64,000 nucleotides of DNA. Origin: Cryptomeria japonica. Lineage: Eukaryota; Streptophyta; Pinopsida; Cupressales; Cupressaceae. The translations under genes were made by a program, and so were the position numbers. A model generated the notes under the pieces. It was given only the letters and a program-made list of their open reading frames with translations. It did not search any database and was not told the origin of the DNA. Each line of letters begins with the position of its first letter. Position 1 is the stretch's first letter. Where the stretch lies: the NCBI RefSeq assembly GCF_030272615.1, contig NC_081412.1, positions 540,348,335-540,412,334 of the forward strand. Direction: 5' to 3'. Of the stretch, positions 58,938 to 64,000 are shown piece by piece.

Positions 58938-60383
58938 TTGAAAGACTTTATTAAAATTTTTGTAAAACCCTTGGAACCACAAAATTTAGTAGAGGCCATT
59001 AAGAAAACTAGGATGGTTGAATATAATGCCCCCAAGAACATTCCAGCCAAAACACCGCATAGGAATGAGGGACCCCAGAGGGACCACCGGGAGAGGCCCT
59101 GCTACTTTTGCAAAAAACCTTGGAGTATGAATCACCGATGTAAGGAGAGAGAGGAACTCATGGAGAAGGGGTTATGTTTCAAATGCAAGGCCCCATGGGG
59201 GAAGGGCCACAAATGTAAAAGAGGACAGTTAAATAACACAGAAGAAATACGAGATGAGGAAAGACCCTATAAAAGGCCTAGGTTTGAAGACAACGAGCCG
59301 GGTACCTTGGTAGCCATCACTCAAGGAAGTGAGAATAGATGCTTCAAACCCAACGGGATAATCAAAGGACAAAAAGTAATCGCCTTGGTAGACATAGGAG
59401 CCTCACATGATTTCATTAGCAAACACTTAGCGACAAAGAGAAGGTTAAAAACTCAAGAGTTTGGAGGGTTTGAAGTGATCATGGGCAACAGAGTCATAGA
59501 AAAATGCACTAAAATTATACCTCAATTGGAAGTCACCTTGGGGGGACATACAATTAAGAGGAACTTCTTTGTGGTGAACTTAGAGAACGACATCATTTTG
59601 GGGATGCCATGGATAAAATCATTGGGTTGGTTCACCATGGACAGTCCAAATTGGGAGATATGCTTCCAACATGAAGGGAGAGAAATAACCTTAAAAGGAA
59701 TCCCCGATGGCTCTCCAAAGATAGTATCATGTAATAAAATGGAAAAAATCCTTAGGCATGATCAAGGAGAGTGGGTTGCCCAATGTATTGTCTTGGATAA
59801 ATCTCCGACCGAAGATCAAGCTGTTCATAGTGATATACAACCCATCCTTAAGAGACACAAAAAAGTCTTCAAAGACATTCCCTCGGGCTTACCCCCCAAA
59901 AGGGGATTTGAACATTCCATTGAGTTAGAAGGAGAAAAACCTGTCATTACAACTCCTTACCACCACCCCCACAAATTCAAAGAGGAGATTGGAAAAACCA
60001 TAAAAGAGTTATTAGAAATGGGACATATCCAACCAAGCAGCAACCCCTTTGCTTCATCAGTGGTATTGGTCAAGAAGAAAGATGAGATGATGAAAATGTG
60101 CATAGATTACAAGGCCCTGAATAAAAAGACTATAAAATACAGATACCCTATTATGAGAATTGACAAATTAATGGATGAACTACATGGAGCAAGATATTTC
60201 TCTAAAATTGATCTAAGGTCAGGATACCATCAGATTAGAATGAGGGAAAAGGATATCCCCAAAACAACATTCAGATGCCATTATGGGCATTTCGAGTTTT
60301 TGGTCCTACCATTTGGTCTCACTAACACCTCGACCACCTTCCAGTCATGCATGAATCATACGTTTAGGCAACAATTGAGGTAA
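58938..60383 (+). pseudogene. pol: chromovirus gag end, protease and N-terminal RT
   Basis: 481 codons. It has two Cys/His knuckles (C55-C68 CYFCKKPWSMNHRC; C80-C93 CFKCKAPWGKGHKC). A retropepsin follows (ALVDIGASHDFI, with DIGA in place of DSGA; IILGMPW), then RT fingers and palm: SSNPFASSVVLVKKKDE, CIDYKALNKKTIKYRYP, FSKIDLRSGYHQIR, LPFGLTNTSTTFQ. TAA at 60381-60383 interrupts RT just before the FFDD active-site motif (60396-60407), which continues in the same frame. Confidence 0.9.
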
Positions 60384-62617
60384 TTTCTACTAATATTCTT
60401 TGATGATATACTTATTTACAACAAGACATGGGAGGAACATCTCCAGCACATTGAGGAGGTATTAAATATTCTTGAGTCTAAAGCATTATATGCCAAAGTC
60501 TCCAAGTGCGAATTTGGGATGAAAGAAATCATCTACCTAGGACACAAAATTAGTGAGGCCGGAGTGAGTGTTGATGAAGAAAAGATCAGAGCCATCAAGG
60601 AATGGCCCACCCCTAGAACCTTAACACAATTAAGGAGATTTGTGGGGCTATGCAACTACTATAGACGTTTTGTAAAAGGGTTCTCCAAGATTGCAGCACC
60701 CCTTACTGATCTAACTAAGAAAGGGGCTTTCACATAGAATGACAGAGCCCAACAAGCTTTTGAACAACTTAAAATAACCATGAGCTCATGTCCAGTATTG
60801 GCCATTCCCGACTTCTCTATACCTTTTGAGCTACAATGTGATGCATCCGGGAGGGAATTGGGGAAGTCCTCATGCAAAAGAAATACCTCCTAGCCTTTGA
60901 GAGTCGTAAACTTACCGAAAGAGAAAGACACTAATCTATTTATGACAAAGAAATACTAGCCATAATGCACGCCTTGGCCAAATTTCGCCAATACCTTGTC
61001 TGTAGGAAGTTTAGTGTGAAAACCAATCATAACAACCTACACTTCTTCTTGAGCCAAAAGGATCTTAATGATAGGCAACAAAAATGGGTGAGCAAAATAC
61101 AAGCCTACAACTTTGACATAGAATATGTAAAAGGGGTGAATAATGAGGCAACAGATGCATTATCCCGAAGAGCCCACCTCAATACCCTTACTAGTATCTC
61201 AAAGGACTGGAAGGAAGAAATCCTTAATGAATATGACCAAGATCCACAAGCAAAGGAAATTTTGAAGGGAAACCCTCCCAACGAAGATTTTAAAGTTAGG
61301 GGAGATCTCATCTTATACAAGGGAAGGGTATACTTGACCCCTCAGACCAAATTCAAAAGAAAAATCCTAAAAGAATTCCATGATAACCCCTTGGAAGGAC
61401 ATCAAGGATACTATAAAACTTATAAACACATTAGGGAGAAGTATGCATGGAAAGACCAAAAAAGAGATGTCCGAAAATATGTACAAGAGTGCCTAACCCG
61501 TCAACGCAATAAAACCAAACTCATCCACCTAGCGGGGTTGCTTCAACCATTACCTATTCCCAATCAAAAGTGGGAGAGAATTTCTATAGATTTCATAACA
61601 AGGTTGCCAAGGGCACAAGGAAAAGATAGCATTTTTGTGGTGGTAGACAGACTCACAAAGTATGCCCATTTCCTTGTAGTCTCCACAGAATAAAAAGCCT
61701 ACCAAATAGCCGATCTATCTTCAGGGAAATTTTCAGACTCCACGGACTCCCTCAGAATATTGTCAGTGATAGAGATAGCAAGTTTATTAGCCAATTCTGG
61801 CAAGAACTCTTCAGAATGCCAGGAACAACCTTGACCCCTAGTACCAGTTACCATCCTCAAACTGATGGGCAAACTGAAATAGTGAACAAATGGATAGAGG
61901 GCTACCTAAGGAATTATGTTACAGGGCAACATACTACTTGGGTTAAGTGGCTACACCTAGGATAACATTGTTACAACACGACACACCACATGTCAATAGG
62001 GATGAGTCCCTTCCAAGCCTTGTACGACTATAAGGCCACAACTTTTGGGGAATTAATAACCCAAGAAAGCAAAGTACCAAGGGCACAAGATTTTGTTCAA
62101 TAGAGTAGGGACATCATGAAGACCTTGAAAGAGAATTTACAACAAGCCCAAAATCAACAGAAGATCTATGCAGATAGGAAGCGTACGGAAAGGACGTTCG
62201 AGGCTGGAGATCTGGTGTTTTTAAGGTTACAACCATATAAACAATCTTCCATCAAGAAGAAAGGGGCTGAAAAATTGAAACCCCAGTTCTATGGACCCTA
62301 CAAGGTAATTTGAAGGATTGGGGAAGTAGCTTATGAAGTAGAACTACCCAAAGACAATAAAATGCATAATGTGTTCCATGTCTCCCGACTTAAGAAGGTT
62401 CTCAGACAACACTTGGCTCCATGCAGTGAACTACCTCCCCTAGATGATGAAGGAAAACTCACGTTGTACCCTGAGATCATTCTGGATATGCGGAAAAAGG
62501 GAGCTTAGGAACCGAACCATTAACGAATACCTGATAAAATGGAGGAATCTCCCAAATGAGGATGCTACTTGGGAAAAAGAGGAAGATCTAAAAATGCTTG
62601 AGGACAAGCAAAGTTGA
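60384..62617 (+). pseudogene. pol: chromovirus RT end, RNase H, integrase and chromodomain, broken
   Basis: RT thumb: KCEFGMKEIIYLGHKIS, FVGLCNYYRRFVKGFSK (60519-60737), ended by TAG at 60735. RNase H: LQCDASG near 60835, then a one-base shift near 60855 and TAA at 60932. Tether and integrase: 60965-61693 (GHQGYYKTYKHIREKY; WERISIDFITRLP), with further shifts after 61693; later pieces read SDRDSKF and SYHPQTDGQTE (61770-61880). The C-terminus (about 62470-62617) reads EYLIKWRNLPNEDATWEKEE, a chromodomain, which in this group targets integration to heterochromatin. At least five breaks are seen. Confidence 0.88.
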
Positions 62618-62630
62618 GATGGAGGGACTA

Positions 62631-62904
62631 TGATAACCCTCTACTATATCACCTGATGTAAATCTTATAAAATACCCCAATAATGATAATAGCATATATT
62701 ACTGAGTCCAGTATAAATATATAAAATGAAGAAATCAATTATTAAAATAATATTAATATATTAAAAGAGGAAATAAATTATTAAATAATGTTAATATATT
62801 AAATAAGGTTAATATAAGAAATAAATGATTAAATAATGTTCATATATATTTAATATATTAAATGATGAAGAAATGAATTATTAAATAATTAAATAATTTT
62901 AATT
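62631..62904 (+). repeat. chromovirus 3' LTR, truncated
   Basis: Aligns to 56631-56905 (TGATAACCCTCTACT...AATAATTAAATAAT), then gives way to a T-run. The remainder, which should carry the promoter and the hairpin array, is displaced beyond the retroposon or lost. Confidence 0.88.
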
Positions 62905-64000
62905 TTTTTAATAAGTAAATAGCTGTAGAGGGGAAACACCCTTGTATTAATCAAAATAAGAGAATACAAGGCCCGATTCAGTGAGAGCGGTAGGGGGAAA
63001 GAACCAGGAAGAAAACCCCCTACCTTAGCTCTATTCTTTAAACAAAGAAAAACCAACAATGAAGGCTGGATGGTTACAAGACATCACATACCAACCTCTT
63101 AGAAGTAGATAACAAAGGCTTTAAAACAAAAACAGACAATAACAAAATCAGAGAAACCAGAGAGAACAATGAAGGGAGTCTTCAGAAACACCATCCATAG
63201 GAGCATGAGCCATATCCAGGACAATATGGCATTCAGTGCCACAGTTCGAGTGAGCCATTGATTCTGCCTTCTCCCTAGGGAGTCGGTAGTCATTTGGGAA
63301 CCACTCCTCACCAAGCCCAAACCCCCAGTCATTACCAACCACCAAATCTCCATTCTCCAAAATCCCAAAATCATCAGCACCCGCTAGCTCTTTGTCACGA
63401 AGAAATTTTGCCCTCCATTCCGACATGAAGCCATTTTGGATGCCAACCGCTTTAAGCAGAAATTCAATGTTCCTGGTAATGACAAGCTAGGTTGCTTGAA
63501 GAGTATCAAAGTCCAAGGAGTTAACAATCACAAACTTCCTCACCTCTGCCCCATTGCCTAAGGACATATAGTAATTTTGGGGAAGCGAAATTCTTAGATT
63601 GGCATCACTATTGTCCAATACATCATCAATTTCCCCCAACAGGTGATGTTTAAACATCATTTGAGTTAACAACTTTGCTCTCTGCTTGCTAGTACCCATA
63701 TATATCACCATTGCAAGGAAAAACGCCGAGATATCGACGTTGGCTCTGTACCTGTGATAAGCCATAAGGAATTCCTTTCCCAGCATCCTCTTAAGGCTGT
63801 GGAGAATAAGAGGATGTCGAGAGAAGAGGACCTCTTGCAGACGTCTGTCCGTGATTTCGCCTAGGAAAGCCATCTGGCGACAAGTAGCTTCAAGGAGAAT
63901 TGGGGTCTCCATAGCAAGTCACCGAGAAAAGAAAGCAACTGTTTGATGGAAAAATGAGGGCATTCCATTGTTAAATAGAAAGACATCAAACCAGAGAATA
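62905..64000 (-). mobile_element. minus-strand retroposon (LINE 3' end or processed retrocopy)
   Basis: It joins the LTR at a T-run (poly-A on the minus strand). The presumed 3' UTR has a 9-bp hairpin, CCTTGTATT/AATACAAGG (62940-62948, 62963-62971). Upstream in the RNA sense lies an open frame interrupted once. The 5' end is outside the window, so no target duplication can be tested. Confidence 0.6.
63099..63912 (-). pseudogene. unidentified protein of about 270 codons with one internal stop
   Basis: It reads from ATG at 63912, preceded in frame by TGA four codons upstream, through METPILLEATCRQMAFLGEI to DFDTLQAT, stops at TAG (63487-63489), then stays open in the same frame for 20 codons into MSEWRAKFLRDKELAGADDF, ending SLWFL before 63099. 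Middle motifs: VIYMGTSKQRAKLLTQMMF, FGILENGDLVVGNDWGFGLG. I do not recognise the family; it is not RT, integrase or a Gag I know. A single stop in an otherwise open frame suggests a recent copy of a gene, or a LINE-encoded accessory frame. Confidence 0.6.

Larger units (their letters stand above)
56631..62904 (+). mobile_element. chromodomain Ty3/gypsy element (chromovirus), defective
   Basis: 5' LTR 56631-58079, PBS 58081-58092, gag-pol remains 58129-62617, polypurine-rich GGAGGGACTA before 62631, and a 3' LTR cut off near 62904 by a retroposon. The two LTR copies differ at roughly eight or nine places in the 270 bp that can be compared, so this insertion is older than the Tat element at 18720-34191. 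Confidence 0.9.

Overview
This is nuclear DNA of a seed plant with a large, repeat-rich genome. The only clear host gene is a plastid-targeted one-helix protein (OHP1/HLIP-type, LHC superfamily). One of its introns is about 8.6 kb, and most of the rest of the window is LTR retrotransposons of several ages, some nested. Very long introns, abundant Ty3/gypsy elements and A+T-rich LTRs fit a gymnosperm, perhaps a conifer. That placement is inference from genome style, not from a marker.

Layout. 1-3878: old minus-strand LTR element reduced to gag plus protease, with about 1.7-kb LTRs. 3879-9169: heavily decayed minus-strand Ty3/gypsy fossil, recognised by a zinc knuckle like that of the intact element further on; a likely LTR/PBS junction lies near 9145-9170. 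9170-13953: A+T-rich DNA without a convincing gene. 13954-35326: a dead plus-strand Ty1/copia element whose 3' LTR is split at 18719 by a young 15.5-kb Tat-type Ty3/gypsy element (18720-34191, minus strand). The Tat element has 1440-bp LTRs with only two differences seen, a GGATG target duplication, an open 2044-codon pol frame with two RNase H domains and a G-patch-like segment, and a long leader. 35327-37486: 5' flank of the host gene. 37487-46649: OHP1 in four exons.

46650-51402: flank with a candidate SINE and a 673-bp tandem duplication carrying (TG)n(GA)n tracts. 51403-53773: small probably non-autonomous LTR element. 53978-55825: solo LTR of the same family as the Tat LTR, in opposite orientation, with ATTAG target duplication and an expanded minisatellite. 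56631-62904: plus-strand chromodomain Ty3/gypsy element (chromovirus), broken by stops and frameshifts, its 3' LTR cut off by a minus-strand retroposon. 62905-64000: that retroposon, with a T-run (poly-A on the minus strand) and an unidentified reading frame of about 270 codons containing one stop.

How parts relate. OHP1 is the only gene with an expected cell function: with OHP2 and HCF244 its family supports photosystem II D1 synthesis and assembly. Everything else is mobile DNA, and nesting gives relative ages: copia before Tat; chromovirus before retroposon. The least ordinary signals are RNA-level structures inside elements: about 20-nt-spaced AGCGCT palindromes in the Tat leader (32385-32660), four successive hairpins with matching stem changes in the chromovirus LTR (57676-57886), and a roughly 39-nt tRNA match at the Tat primer-binding site.
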